Source of the DNA: a virus
Virus record (IMG/VR): IMGVR_UViG_3300042449_001328
Span: 1 to 64,000 of that record
DNA: 64,000 nt
Reading direction: 5' to 3' (one strand)
Position 1 is the first letter of the stretch. Each line of letters starts with the position of its first letter. The notes below the pieces were generated by a model. The model ran no database searches. It was not told the origin of the DNA and saw only the letters and a list, made by a program, of their open reading frames with translations. The translations under genes were made by a program, and so were the position numbers. Positions 23,560-32,866 of this stretch are shown piece by piece.

Positions 23560-24356
23560 TTGACAAAACTTATTTTACTCTTCAGATCGTCTAATTTATC
23601 TTTCAATTGTATGTATTGCGCGTTATTCAGCAATGGATAAGGCCCCGCGCTATCTTTACCTAGTATGTCTAACAAGTCTGAAATCAGTTGCATTGTTTTG
23701 TTGCCTAACAAAATAGGCTCATCGCTTTCATTCAACTTTATCGACTCTTTGGTCAATATAACTTCATTAATATCTTCTCCCTCTACTTGGGTATCCAATT
23801 TTAATGAAATCTTTTTTGTAGAAATCACATTTACGTTTCCGTCATTGTTTACGTTAATATCTCCATTGCACACCACGTTCAATTGAGCAGTCCTAGAATT
23901 GTTGCTTACATTTAGGTTTATCTCGCCTCCAGTGTCTTCGTCACTATCAACGTTTAAATCTAGTGTACCTGTGTTCACATCCATCACTATCTCTACGTTT
24001 TTCCCTAGGAACGTTTTCTTTATTACAGATACCTTTTCGTTTCCTGTACTATAAGTAGATGGGCTTTGATATACTTGTATTACAAAAGGTTTATCTTGAT
24101 AAGGTAAACTGGCACATAGAACTTGTGAACCTATATCTTGAGAATCGACTGGAAAGGTTATCTCTCTAAGTAAAGAAATTGGAATAGGTACTCTATGCTT
24201 TACTTCTGCCCCCCTAACTAGGGTCACTGTATTTGTAAAGAAACAATTTTTTATGTATTCGTCTCTATCCCTATCTGAAGGTAGATATATTGCCCATAGA
24301 CTTATAGAGTCTCTGGTTCCTGGCAAAGGCTCTCTATCTATGTGATCTATTTCCAT
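23556..24356 (-). CDS. Baseplate spike protein (gpV / gp45-type)
   Basis: A 266-residue protein. An OB-like N-terminal domain (residues 1-110) is followed by alternating beta repeats rich in N/D/V (VNVISTKKISLKLDTQVEGE, DLNVDSDEDTGGEINLNVSN), as in the membrane-piercing beta-helical spike of contractile tails. The C-terminal helix (LKDKLDDLKSKISF) is unusual for a spike tip, so attachment may be C-terminal. Its start overlaps the hub gene. Confidence 0.7.
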   Translation of the reverse strand: MEIDHIDREPLPGTRDSISLWAIYLPSDRDRDEYIKNCFFTNTVTLVRGAEVKHRVPIPISLLREITFPVDSQDIGSQVLCASLPYQDKPFVIQVYQSPSTYSTGNEKVSVIKKTFLGKNVEIVMDVNTGTLDLNVDSDEDTGGEINLNVSNNSRTAQLNVVCNGDINVNNDGNVNVISTKKISLKLDTQVEGEDINEVILTKESIKLNESDEPILLGNKTMQLISDLLDILGKDSAGPYPLLNNAQYIQLKDKLDDLKSKISFVK

Positions 24357-26653
24357 TGCTGTCTTGTAAGGAAAAAATTAAAAACATTTTTATTTACTTT
24401 CCAATCCTTTAAAAAGGAATTATCGGCAGCATTTTTAGGTATCTCCATTTTTATTAGATTGAAATAAGAAACATTGTCCTTAGAACCGTCTTCAAATTTA
24501 ACCTCTACGCCCTTTATATATTTTTCAACCATACCTCTGGTCACACCTATGGTAGTCAATCTGCGGTTTTCTCGACCTGACACTAGTCTTGTGTTGGAAA
24601 CTGAATCAACATAAAATATTTCTCCAGTAGGCTTATATCTTATATACATGCCCCTCTTTATCCTTCTGTCCCCCAAAATTGTTATTGATCCTTTTCTAGT
24701 AAAAGGTAAATGACAATTAGATTCCACTATAAATTTCATGTCGTGAAAAATCTGTGTCAGTAGATTAGTGTTTGCTGAATCAAATGTTTTATCTTGATTG
24801 TATATTTCAATTGGTAGATAGTTGTTAGGCACGGTTAATTGCCTTGATCCCCACACCTCTCCATATTCATCAAAAGAAACTATTGGGATTATTAGGGCAG
24901 CTTTTTTAAAATCTGGTACAAGCCCTTGTGGGTACATACTGTACCATGAATAAGCTGTATTCTCATAAGTCAAGCTCTCACTTTCTACAACTTCATCTTT
25001 TATATCAATTACTAGGCTTTGTCTTTTGCCTGTAACCACTATTTGTTCCAAGTCAACGTCAGTGTTTTGCTCTTCAAACTTAAAACCTCTGTTAACATCA
25101 TTGATAGTGGTTTTAGGCTCTAATTCTTTTAACTCATCGGTATTTTGGTTAACTACCTCTCCATACACTAAACCTAACACTCCTTGTTTATCAAAAGGAG
25201 GCTTTCTTACCATAAGATAAAACTTATCTCCGTATGTATCTGCATAGAATTCAACAAAAGGTTGTTGACACAATTTGTTTATTGAGTTCAATATACTGCC
25301 ACTTTCTGGTGTCAAAGAGCTGTCTGCCAATCTCCGCTGTTGAATTTGTGGGTCAAAAATTAAATTCATTACACGCCAAATGCCCCTAACATCTTCTTTC
25401 AAGAAAATGTCATCAGCTTTTATTATCTCCTTTATAGCAGGGTCTTGAGAGGAGCTTGTCATGCTGTATTTTTTAGACCGCTGGTTACTGCCGTAACCAA
25501 CAAATACATCGTCTGGTACACAACCTAAGTTACTGAATTTATTGAATATAAACTTCATAACTATGTCTATCGGGTTGTTGCTGTATATTGCCGTGATAAC
25601 TGATTGCAATACTAGTTCCACCCTGTTCCTTCTAGCTAGCACTCCATCGTTATTAAAGAAAGAAACACCAGTGCCTCCTTGGGCTGCTAAATATTCTGCT
25701 GAAAAGAAAGAGTTATCTTCAATCAAGGGTTTTATCAAATCCCTGCCTGACACATTTATTCTCACTGAATTTTCATCAGTAACTATACTAGTGGTGTCGA
25801 CCAATCCAATTAAGTCATATACCAATCCTGGCACATCTTGTGCAGACAATTGATTGGCTTGAATCAACTGTGCTTTAGTCTCATTGTTAAGCCTCTCAAA
25901 TCTGATGTACACTACATCGTTCTGTTGAATGCAGTCTTTGAAGAAAAAAACTGGACGTTTAAATGCTGACTTATCAGGGTCTTTGTCTTCTTTATACTTA
26001 GTTACGTGAGAAGTAATCAATATATCTTGATCCACCCCATTGCTAGAATAACTTTTACTTGACTTAGGTTGCCAACCGTTTTCAGGGGTATATGCTGCTT
26101 CAACTGGTAAGAATGAGATATTAAAAGACCCTCCTTGCTTTGTTACGTTTGTGGTACAAGATTCTATAAAAGGCGAAACATCAAGCCATCCTCCTTCACT
26201 CGTTCCTTGTGGCGATGAAGATCTGATCCACATAAAGACACTAAGTTCATTGTTGACCAACTCTACCGTAGTTTCTTTTTTCTTTAGAACACTTATATAA
26301 TTAGGGTCTTCGAATAATTGTTGAAGCTGTAATGCTATAAAGGCTTTGTAGTTAGATGTATCAAAAATGTCAGGCTGATCGGTAGTGCCTATAACCTCTC
26401 TCATGATCTGATCGTCAGGCACAAGTATATTAGTACCGTGTTTCAGTAAAATATCCTGATACTTACCTGAGTCGTATTTTTCTTGTTGCTCTTTTAGTTC
26501 TTGAGCGGTATATCTACGTTTTGCCCTTTGATAATTGGTTATAACAGTATCTCCCTTATAGTCAAGCAAATCTTTGCTTAACAGCAAAGTACGGAAGTTT
26601 GTGAGAAACTTTTCTACTGTTTGGTCTTCTAAAGAAGGGATGGTATTGTACAT
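24347..26653 (-). CDS. Baseplate hub protein, 768 residues
   Basis: A large protein between the tape measure and spike genes, MYNTIPSLEDQTVEKFLTNF onward. VELVNNELSVFMWIRSSSPQ and WLDVSPFIESCTTNV fit gpD/gp27-type hub domains, where strands define a torus around the spike. A C-terminal KRGMYIRYKPTGEIFYVDSV segment matches the last hub domain. Length is about twice that of P2 gpD, suggesting inserted domains. Confidence 0.65.
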   Translation of the reverse strand: MYNTIPSLEDQTVEKFLTNFRTLLLSKDLLDYKGDTVITNYQRAKRRYTAQELKEQQEKYDSGKYQDILLKHGTNILVPDDQIMREVIGTTDQPDIFDTSNYKAFIALQLQQLFEDPNYISVLKKKETTVELVNNELSVFMWIRSSSPQGTSEGGWLDVSPFIESCTTNVTKQGGSFNISFLPVEAAYTPENGWQPKSSKSYSSNGVDQDILITSHVTKYKEDKDPDKSAFKRPVFFFKDCIQQNDVVYIRFERLNNETKAQLIQANQLSAQDVPGLVYDLIGLVDTTSIVTDENSVRINVSGRDLIKPLIEDNSFFSAEYLAAQGGTGVSFFNNDGVLARRNRVELVLQSVITAIYSNNPIDIVMKFIFNKFSNLGCVPDDVFVGYGSNQRSKKYSMTSSSQDPAIKEIIKADDIFLKEDVRGIWRVMNLIFDPQIQQRRLADSSLTPESGSILNSINKLCQQPFVEFYADTYGDKFYLMVRKPPFDKQGVLGLVYGEVVNQNTDELKELEPKTTINDVNRGFKFEEQNTDVDLEQIVVTGKRQSLVIDIKDEVVESESLTYENTAYSWYSMYPQGLVPDFKKAALIIPIVSFDEYGEVWGSRQLTVPNNYLPIEIYNQDKTFDSANTNLLTQIFHDMKFIVESNCHLPFTRKGSITILGDRRIKRGMYIRYKPTGEIFYVDSVSNTRLVSGRENRRLTTIGVTRGMVEKYIKGVEVKFEDGSKDNVSYFNLIKMEIPKNAADNSFLKDWKVNKNVFNFFLTRQQWK

Positions 26654-26659
26654 TTACCT

Positions 26660-28375
26660 TTAATTGCTTTTCTTATCTCTTGCTTGCAAAGATTTCCACT
26701 CTTTTTCAAATTCACTTCTACTCAATCCAGCAACCTTATCATTGCCAGATATTCTATTCAATATATCATCATATATTGCTTTATTGGCTTCAATCATTCT
26801 ATCCTTCCATTGGGAAGCCACTGTATCTATACCTACCTTAAAACTAACAGTAAAAGCATTAGTGGCTTCAGCGGTTTCTCTCTCCTGTCTTGTAGTCAAA
26901 GCACTTGCTTGTGACATTGATGAGTTCTGTAAGGTATAGCTCCTTAAAGTTTCATCAGAAACATCCATGTTGCCAGACATGAAGCCTTTATATAATTCAT
27001 TTGAACCAGTTGCACTTATACCAAAAGGTTTTAAAGCAGTTTGGAACATTAACTTATCAATAGAACTACTGGCTCCTCCAGTGATGGCTAAACTAGATAG
27101 GAATTGCCTTAATACTTTAGGATCACTGCCAGCCGTTTCCTGTAAGGCTTGCAGATCGGCAAAGTCAGCATCAGGATTCATCTTCCTTAAAATCTGATAC
27201 ATTGAGGCTTGTCCGTAAGGAGTGGATGGGTTTTGCATGGCACTCTCCAGTGCCGTCTGATAGCTAGCACCAGTGGCCGAACCTATTGCAAACATACCAC
27301 CTACTTGGTTTAGACCTAGCATGGTCTCCATGATGTTTGAAGTATTGGCAAAACCTCCTGACATTAAATGCCCTTGTGTTATAGATGCTTGTTGAGCCAA
27401 CGCTTCTGATCTAAGGCCTGGCCTTATGTTCAAAGATTCCATAGCACCAAACAAGTTTGATATAACAGAACCTGAATGCCTTTTGGTTTGCCTTGCCTGT
27501 CTCTCTAACGTCATTATAATGCTGTCATCAAGGTCAGCTATCTTTTTGAATACAATGGTGCTTAATAGATTATCCCTAGTGACAGAACCAGTGCCTGATT
27601 TAGCCATACTTCCAGCTAGTTCTGCTACCTGAATATTATCATATCCATAAGATGTGGCTGGTACACCTACATTATATTCACCGCCTGAGATTGCCCTGTA
27701 ACGCCTTGTGGCTCTTTCAAGATCATCTTTTGCCTGAATACTTCTGGTCAAAGCTGAACCATAAAAACCTGCCGCTTCCCTACCAACATAAGCACCTGTG
27801 GTACTAGCCCCAAAGCCGTAACCTATTGCGCCTCCTAGCGCAGAACCTTCTATCTGAAGACCCGATGTTAATAAATCCAATCCAGATCTGGCTGAAGGTA
27901 TTCTGGATACTACATTGATCGTATCGCGAACTATACCAGCCCTCATGATTGAAGTAAAAGTGCTCTCTCTGTTTTTGCTGCTATCTTCTGCATCAGAACC
28001 TTCGCCTTTAGATGGCATTCTATCTTTTACAATAGAGAGAATATTTTTTAATATAGAGTTGGTCTCATTTAAACTGCCTACAGTAAAGTTAGTACCACTT
28101 CCCGTATTGACACCGTAATTTCTTGCAGTAGAAGAACTAGTCCTAGAGGCATATTCTCTATCTCTAGCCGTACTTTCAGAACGCCTATCGTTGTATTGTT
28201 CGTGTTTTTTTGCAAAGGCTTCTCTTCTAGCTTCATCTTTGGCTTTTGCTTCTTGAGCTCTTTCCCACTCAAGCTCTGCCTTATATTGTGCTGAAGTCCT
28301 ATAACTGGTTCTAGGGTCACCTCCACCAGTGACACCGTTGCCTCTACCTGAAAATGTTTGACCTGCGTCTGGCAT
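26660..28375 (-). CDS. Probable tape measure protein
   Basis: A 571-residue Gly/Ser/Ala-rich helical protein positioned directly after the two tail-assembly-chaperone-type genes, where the tape measure is found in tailed phages. The N-terminal 150 residues are highly charged and disordered (KAELEWERAQEAKAKDEARR). The middle has glycine-rich hydrophobic helices (GAIGYGFGASTTGAYVGREA). It is short for a tape measure, implying a tail shorter than 100 nm if the usual rule applies. Confidence 0.6.
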   Translation of the reverse strand: MPDAGQTFSGRGNGVTGGGDPRTSYRTSAQYKAELEWERAQEAKAKDEARREAFAKKHEQYNDRRSESTARDREYASRTSSSTARNYGVNTGSGTNFTVGSLNETNSILKNILSIVKDRMPSKGEGSDAEDSSKNRESTFTSIMRAGIVRDTINVVSRIPSARSGLDLLTSGLQIEGSALGGAIGYGFGASTTGAYVGREAAGFYGSALTRSIQAKDDLERATRRYRAISGGEYNVGVPATSYGYDNIQVAELAGSMAKSGTGSVTRDNLLSTIVFKKIADLDDSIIMTLERQARQTKRHSGSVISNLFGAMESLNIRPGLRSEALAQQASITQGHLMSGGFANTSNIMETMLGLNQVGGMFAIGSATGASYQTALESAMQNPSTPYGQASMYQILRKMNPDADFADLQALQETAGSDPKVLRQFLSSLAITGGASSSIDKLMFQTALKPFGISATGSNELYKGFMSGNMDVSDETLRSYTLQNSSMSQASALTTRQERETAEATNAFTVSFKVGIDTVASQWKDRMIEANKAIYDDILNRISGNDKVAGLSRSEFEKEWKSLQARDKKSN

Positions 28376-28377
28376 AT

Positions 28378-28674
28378 TTATTTTAATTGGCTAAAGTCTA
28401 AATCCTCAAAGCCTTTTTCTATCTCTTTATCGTTTTCCACTGGTCTGATCCAAACATCAGGATTGCCTTTTCTAAACTTTTGATCTTCTTCTATTTTCTC
28501 CCATCTTTTCTTTTCCTGTTCCTCTAGCTTGTATTCTATATATTCAAAAGCTATGTCTATTTGGTTACTATCTCTGTGTTGTTTGCTGTTGAACATGATA
28601 GAGTACTTTCGTCTAAACCAAAGATCATATCTCCATTGATCGTTCCAACGTAAGACTAGTTTTTTTAGGCTCAC
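28378..28674 (-). CDS. Tail assembly chaperone-like protein, second frame
   Basis: A 98-residue charged protein (FEYIEYKLEEQEKKRWEKIE). It starts at a GTG that overlaps the TGA of the preceding gene (GTGA). The pair of small overlapping genes before a tape measure is typical of gpG/gpGT-type chaperones. The usual -1 frameshift is not obvious, because the A-rich CTAAAAAAACT lies after the upstream stop. Coupled reinitiation is more likely. Confidence 0.6.
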   Translation of the reverse strand: MSLKKLVLRWNDQWRYDLWFRRKYSIMFNSKQHRDSNQIDIAFEYIEYKLEEQEKKRWEKIEEDQKFRKGNPDVWIRPVENDKEIEKGFEDLDFSQLK

Positions 28675-29054
28675 AACTGTTCATCATCTTTATCTAAATC
28701 GTTGATTACTTTTCTCCATTGAGAAATCCAAGGGTAGTAGACTTTATTGTAAGCCTTAATGATTGTTTTTGATTGCAATGGGTCTAGTTCTAATAGCGAG
28801 GATACCGCTAAGTCTTTCTTTAACTGTGGAATAAGTACATTGAACGTAGAGATGGCCTCAATAAGTGTCCATGAGATTTGGCCTGACTCTGTATAAACCA
28901 TGTCCCTGTGAGTGCCATTGCTCATTGAGATTTTCATTGCCTCGATGTCGATTAAGGCACCATTTGATGGGAACTTAATCTCGTAGTCATTTTCTCCAAT
29001 TGTAACTGTAATCGCCTTTGAAGGCAATGATGCTTTTTCTTTCTGTTCGCTCAT
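28671..29054 (-). CDS. Tail assembly chaperone-like protein, first frame
   Basis: A 127-residue protein beginning MSEQKEKASLPSKAITVTIG, with a beta N-terminus and helical C-terminus (KVYYPWISQWRKVINDLDKD). It lies between tube and tape measure genes, the expected place for the gpE/gpG chaperone. Its leader carries a perfect 6-bp hairpin followed by a T-run. Assignment is by position. Confidence 0.6.
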   Translation of the reverse strand: MSEQKEKASLPSKAITVTIGENDYEIKFPSNGALIDIEAMKISMSNGTHRDMVYTESGQISWTLIEAISTFNVLIPQLKKDLAVSSLLELDPLQSKTIIKAYNKVYYPWISQWRKVINDLDKDDEQL

Positions 29055-29070
29055 ATTTTTAAATTAAAAA

Positions 29071-29086
29071 GGTCTCTATTGAGACC
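29071..29086 (-). promoter_or_regulatory. Hairpin plus T-run in the chaperone leader (attenuator-like)
   Basis: On the minus strand GGTCTC-AATA-GAGACC is followed by TTTTTAATTT, then the ATG at 29054. A promoter-type box lies immediately upstream. A terminator-like hairpin between promoter and start codon could limit chaperone and tape-measure expression, or terminate upstream tube transcription. Confidence 0.55.
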
Positions 29087-29100
29087 ATAAAAATACTAAA
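29087..29100 (-). promoter_or_regulatory. Promoter-type box, copy 5
   Basis: Minus-strand TTTAGTATTTTTAT, directly before the hairpin in the leader of gene 28671-29054. Confidence 0.5.
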
Positions 29101-29169
29101 TATGTAGTGAATGAAAAAATTAAAGATTGTGGTTAACTAAAGTCAATCTTTGTTATAATTTTTATTTAA

Positions 29170-29379
29170 TCATTTTTTTGCAACCACCTTAGCAACAATA
29201 TTGCCATTGCTATCAAGATTAAAATTTTCGTCACTTAATTTCCAACAAAGGTTATCTGCTAACTTGCTTTTAGTTTGACGCTTTATAATATTTTGCGCTT
29301 CTTTCAAAGAAAATTCAGTTTGTTCGCCAGTTTCTGGATTGGTCATTTTTACTGACATTGGCATTCTTGTTCTCAACAT
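29170..29379 (-). CDS. Hypothetical protein, 69 residues
   Basis: A basic protein starting MLRTRMPMSVKMTNPETGEQ, with KEAQNIIKRQTKSKLADNLC. It stands between tube and chaperone genes. It may be a tail accessory; family not recognised. Confidence 0.55.
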   Translation of the reverse strand: MLRTRMPMSVKMTNPETGEQTEFSLKEAQNIIKRQTKSKLADNLCWKLSDENFNLDSNGNIVAKVVAKK

Positions 29380-29406
29380 ATTTTATATTGATTAAATAGT
29401 TTTAAA

Positions 29407-29889
29407 TTACTGGGGGAACAACACTGGGTCTAAATACCTTCCTGACTGAGAGTGACCAGAAATAGCTCCTTCAGCTAAGTCCATTCCATCTGATTCAATA
29501 AAGAATCTTTTTATACTAGCATAAGGGGTAGCTTTTGGCTTAATTAACCTTGTATTAGGATCAACTAAATCAGATACTTTCTTAAATAAATCCACTTGAA
29601 CTCCGTCCGTATTCAACAGCAATTGGTCTTCGAATTCTTGATTTGTCTGAACATCTCTACGGATAGCTCCTGGAATTCCTGTGTCTTTAAAGTTGATCTC
29701 ATAGAAATCACAACTAAGAGAGCCAGTCCAAGCTGTAGCTGGAGTTTCGCTGGTGAGCAATGTACCTAACCCCATTACCTCAACTCGCCTGATTGATTCA
29801 GTCATTCTCCAGTTGCGCATCTTACCAATAGGCGTACCGTTCACTCTGATAATTGCCAATGCGCCTGTTAACGTTTTAGTATCTGCCAT
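29407..29889 (-). CDS. Tail tube protein
   Basis: The 160-residue protein sits right after the sheath gene and has a tube-type layout: an N-terminal strand (LTGALAIIRVNGTPIGKMRN), a GTLLTSETPATAWTGSLSCD segment and an ISGHS turn near the C-terminus. Tube subunits of contractile phages are about 140-170 residues and follow the sheath. Hexamers would stack inside the sheath to form the DNA channel. Confidence 0.8.
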   Translation of the reverse strand: MADTKTLTGALAIIRVNGTPIGKMRNWRMTESIRRVEVMGLGTLLTSETPATAWTGSLSCDFYEINFKDTGIPGAIRRDVQTNQEFEDQLLLNTDGVQVDLFKKVSDLVDPNTRLIKPKATPYASIKRFFIESDGMDLAEGAISGHSQSGRYLDPVLFPQ

Positions 29890-29911
29890 TTTATTGAATT
29901 CTTTTTATTGT

Positions 29912-29926
29912 ATTAAAAATACTAAA
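29912..29926 (-). promoter_or_regulatory. Promoter-type box, copy 6
   Basis: Minus-strand TTTAGTATTTTTAAT, 22 bp before the tube gene start, allowing strong separate transcription of the tube. Confidence 0.55.
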
Positions 29927-29934
29927 TTATCAAA

Positions 29935-31902
29935 TTAAGAAATTGGGTCCAAGAGCAAGCCCGAAAACAGAAGAAAACTAACTTCATAGTTGGGTATCAC
30001 ACCGTAATTTATAAAGTAAGCATCTCCCTGCACTGTTACTGTAACATTCTGGAAACTGATAATAAGATTATCTAACTGATCTGTCGCTACTTTGCTTGTC
30101 AAGTATGCTTCAACCCATGTTTTTACATCTTCAGCAGAAAGAGTGTTTCTGTTTGCACCGTTTGGTTTTTTAAGCAAAGTCCTCTTACCATTAATTATCA
30201 ATTCTTTGTTCAACTGTCTAACGATACGAGCAAGTTGTTTACTTGAAGTGCTTCCGTCTGGATTGACTAGATATGAATTGATCTGTAAGGTGTTTACTCC
30301 TTTCACTACTTCAAATGCTGAACCGTCCGCTCTTGTCATCAAAACTCCAGCGTCTAGTCCCGCAATAGCCTCATTGTCTCTCAACTGATGTACAACTCCA
30401 TCTACGCCTATGTTCTTAAATGTCAAAGGTACTTGAGGTGCAAGTCCCGCCTCTCTGCCCATCATTACAGCTGCGTGGTAGATTGATTGATAGTTCTTTA
30501 ACAGTCTACCGTTGAAATCGGTTCTTTTTACCCCTGAATGAACTAAGGTAACAAATTGGCTATTGAACGCTTGTGCCATATTCACAGAACTTGTAACACC
30601 TGAATTCCACTTAGAACTATCATTGCCTCCACCAATATATACATCTGGTTTGATTTTAGCTGCGGTAGCATAAGCCTGAATTGCTAAGTTGTTTGCTGAC
30701 CTTGCGTTATCCCCCCAATTGTCTGCTAAGATAAAATCATAAGTGCTTCCAGCAATTGCGTCAAGGGCTTGTGTCAAATACTGAGATCCATAAGTATCTG
30801 TACCGCCTGTAAACATTCTAAGAGCAGAGTTGGAACTCAAATCTCCTGCATTCACCAATCCTGTACCTGCTATTGAACTTGATTGTCTTTCAAAGTAAGA
30901 CTGGAAGGTAGGGTCAGAATCCATCCACGCAATCAAAGTAGAAATGTTTGAGAACTCAGGCGACTGCGCAACTACTTCTGCGGTTGTGCTTAACTCGCTC
31001 ACTCCATCATAAGGAGTGCCGTCACTAATGTCTGTACTTAGCCCTCTGAAAGTTCCCCTTGAGAACTGCATAATAAACCTTGTTGGGTCTATCACACCAG
31101 CAATCATTCTTGCAGCATATCCTCTGGTCAATCTTGTTCCTGTTACACCGCCTGTATATGCTCCAGATATTGATCCTGCACCTGTGGCTGTTGCGACCAA
31201 TACTGGTGTGATTGTGTTGGCTGCTATTCCAAGCCCCCTTGGAGCTGAAAATGTTACAGTAGTACTTGTGCTGGACACTACTGCCGATATACCTAATGAA
31301 TTGATTGAATTAACAAGACCTGCTACAACGGATGCTATATTGTCCCCTACTTGGGTAGCGTATGTGGCAATTGTTTCACCGCTAGATGTGATAGTGAAAG
31401 TACTTGTTCCTACAGTACCTGCGTTTGAAATGGTTACAGTAGCTGCACCTCTAGTTTCATCGCCCATAACACCATTCCCTACCCTGCCTTCTGCTCTATT
31501 TCTTAAAGTAAAAGTTCCTCCGTTACCACCTCCACCAGTGAACGTATAAGATACTGAACTTGGTGTAGTCAATGCTGCTTTGATGAATGTCAAAGATGAA
31601 GCACCTTGAGTAGCTCCTCCTCCTGGAAAGAATATTGGACTAGATAAAAACCAAAAAATACCTCCGTGTTGATGTGCTTGTGCCGAACCTACGTCTGTGA
31701 ATGTGTATATTGAATCTAGGTTTTGTTTTAACGTTCCAGCTATACCAGAACCTCCGCCAAAAAAGCGGGAGCTGCCCGTGTCGATAATTAAACAATTCCC
31801 GAACTCTAATGCTACGGCTGGATTTTTTATACCGGATTTTACTGTTGAGTAAGCTCCGGGAAGAGAAATTTTACGTCCATCGAAAAAAACTGATGTAGCC
31901 AT
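29935..31902 (-). CDS. Contractile tail sheath protein
   Basis: A 655-residue protein, MATSVFFDGRKISLPGAYST onward. The opening 'PGxYs...' is typical of sheath N-termini. The middle holds a beta domain insertion (TVTISNAGTVGTSTFTITSS), and the C-terminal part has the conserved sheath core, including LRDNEAIAGLDAGVLMTRAD and VVKGVNTLQIN, ending with a beta C-terminal arm. It polymerises around the tube and contracts on infection, which makes the virion a myovirus type. Confidence 0.9.
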   Translation of the reverse strand: MATSVFFDGRKISLPGAYSTVKSGIKNPAVALEFGNCLIIDTGSSRFFGGGSGIAGTLKQNLDSIYTFTDVGSAQAHQHGGIFWFLSSPIFFPGGGATQGASSLTFIKAALTTPSSVSYTFTGGGGNGGTFTLRNRAEGRVGNGVMGDETRGAATVTISNAGTVGTSTFTITSSGETIATYATQVGDNIASVVAGLVNSINSLGISAVVSSTSTTVTFSAPRGLGIAANTITPVLVATATGAGSISGAYTGGVTGTRLTRGYAARMIAGVIDPTRFIMQFSRGTFRGLSTDISDGTPYDGVSELSTTAEVVAQSPEFSNISTLIAWMDSDPTFQSYFERQSSSIAGTGLVNAGDLSSNSALRMFTGGTDTYGSQYLTQALDAIAGSTYDFILADNWGDNARSANNLAIQAYATAAKIKPDVYIGGGNDSSKWNSGVTSSVNMAQAFNSQFVTLVHSGVKRTDFNGRLLKNYQSIYHAAVMMGREAGLAPQVPLTFKNIGVDGVVHQLRDNEAIAGLDAGVLMTRADGSAFEVVKGVNTLQINSYLVNPDGSTSSKQLARIVRQLNKELIINGKRTLLKKPNGANRNTLSAEDVKTWVEAYLTSKVATDQLDNLIISFQNVTVTVQGDAYFINYGVIPNYEVSFLLFSGLLLDPIS

Positions 31903-31912
31903 CTGTGTATTT

Positions 31913-32818
31913 TTAATTTTGTTTTAATTTATTGTAATCTTCTAAGTACATCCATTTAAATCCACAAGCAGTTATGGCTTTTGAATGAATTACTCGTGAG
32001 ACAGATCTATTTTTAAAAAATCTAACAGCATCACTTATGCAATCCCATTGCTTAACAAAAGAATCATCCATATTTAACTGGACAATTGATTTAGCCACTG
32101 GACTATTCTTACCAAATTGTTTTAATTTTTGTAATTCTGTTTTCTTTGTTCCAATCCAACCTCCATTTTTTATCCTTGATAAAACCATTTTATCAATTAC
32201 ATCTTTTGACCTTTCTCTTCCTTTTAATGGAGTCACCCAACCTTCTGGTCTAATAGGTTTTTTACCTAAATGAGATTCACTTAATTTTCTTCTATGTTCA
32301 TCTGAAAATTTTCTACCTTTAGTTGCCCCAACTCTTCCAGTTAAAGTTTTAGATATTTTCTTTTTAGTCTCTTCTGAAATAGAGAAATCATAAGTATGTT
32401 TTCTAATCTCTTTAGTTCTTTTCATCTTAGCGATACTTTCTTCAGTAGGCTTTCTACCTTTCTTCAAAAGGGACATCTTTAAACACGACTCTTCGGTATG
32501 CTGTATTCCTTTATTAAAAGCCACTCCCCCTGGAGCTACATTGTAAAACAAGTCTGACTTAACTGCTCCAAAATAGTCGATCCAGTAAATTTCTGATTCA
32601 TTTAAATCTTCTTTGTCTACACAATACTGAAGAATCTCTTTTTGAAAATTTTCAATGCCGTATTTATTAACTGATTTTTGAAAAAACTTACCTGACCCTA
32701 TATAGTTTTTATTACGAGCAGAATTCTTATGCTGCCCAATATACTTCTTCCCATTGACCAAATTTGTGGTACAATAGATTGTTCCAAAACAATTATCTTG
32801 ATTAGGCAGTAAGCTCAT
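31913..32818 (-). CDS. GIY-YIG homing endonuclease
   Basis: The nuclease domain at the N-terminus shows GTIYCTTNLVNGKKYIGQHK (GIY...YIG), then YFGAVKSDLFYNVAPGG with the conserved N. It is followed by repeated NUMOD3-type DNA-binding modules (HTEESCLKMSLLKKGRKPTE; FSDEHRRKLSESHLGKKP) and a C-terminal helix-turn-helix-like part. The 301-residue gene is free-standing between sheath and the next structural gene. A promoter-type box ends 3 bp before the ATG. Such genes spread by cutting homologous phage DNA. Confidence 0.88.
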   Translation of the reverse strand: MSLLPNQDNCFGTIYCTTNLVNGKKYIGQHKNSARNKNYIGSGKFFQKSVNKYGIENFQKEILQYCVDKEDLNESEIYWIDYFGAVKSDLFYNVAPGGVAFNKGIQHTEESCLKMSLLKKGRKPTEESIAKMKRTKEIRKHTYDFSISEETKKKISKTLTGRVGATKGRKFSDEHRRKLSESHLGKKPIRPEGWVTPLKGRERSKDVIDKMVLSRIKNGGWIGTKKTELQKLKQFGKNSPVAKSIVQLNMDDSFVKQWDCISDAVRFFKNRSVSRVIHSKAITACGFKWMYLEDYNKLKQN

Positions 32819-32821
32819 TAA

Positions 32822-32836
32822 ATTAAAAATACTAAA
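32822..32836 (-). promoter_or_regulatory. Promoter-type box, copy 7
   Basis: Minus-strand TTTAGTATTTTTAAT, 3 bp before the ATG at 32818. Confidence 0.5.
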
Positions 32837-32866
32837 AAAAGGTGTAGATTTTAATTTAAAGATTTT

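Noticed and set aside
28661-28680. Programmed -1 frameshift in the tail chaperone pair
   Set aside because: The A-rich heptamer lies after the first gene's TGA, so ribosomes would stop before reaching it; GTGA coupling explains the overlap.
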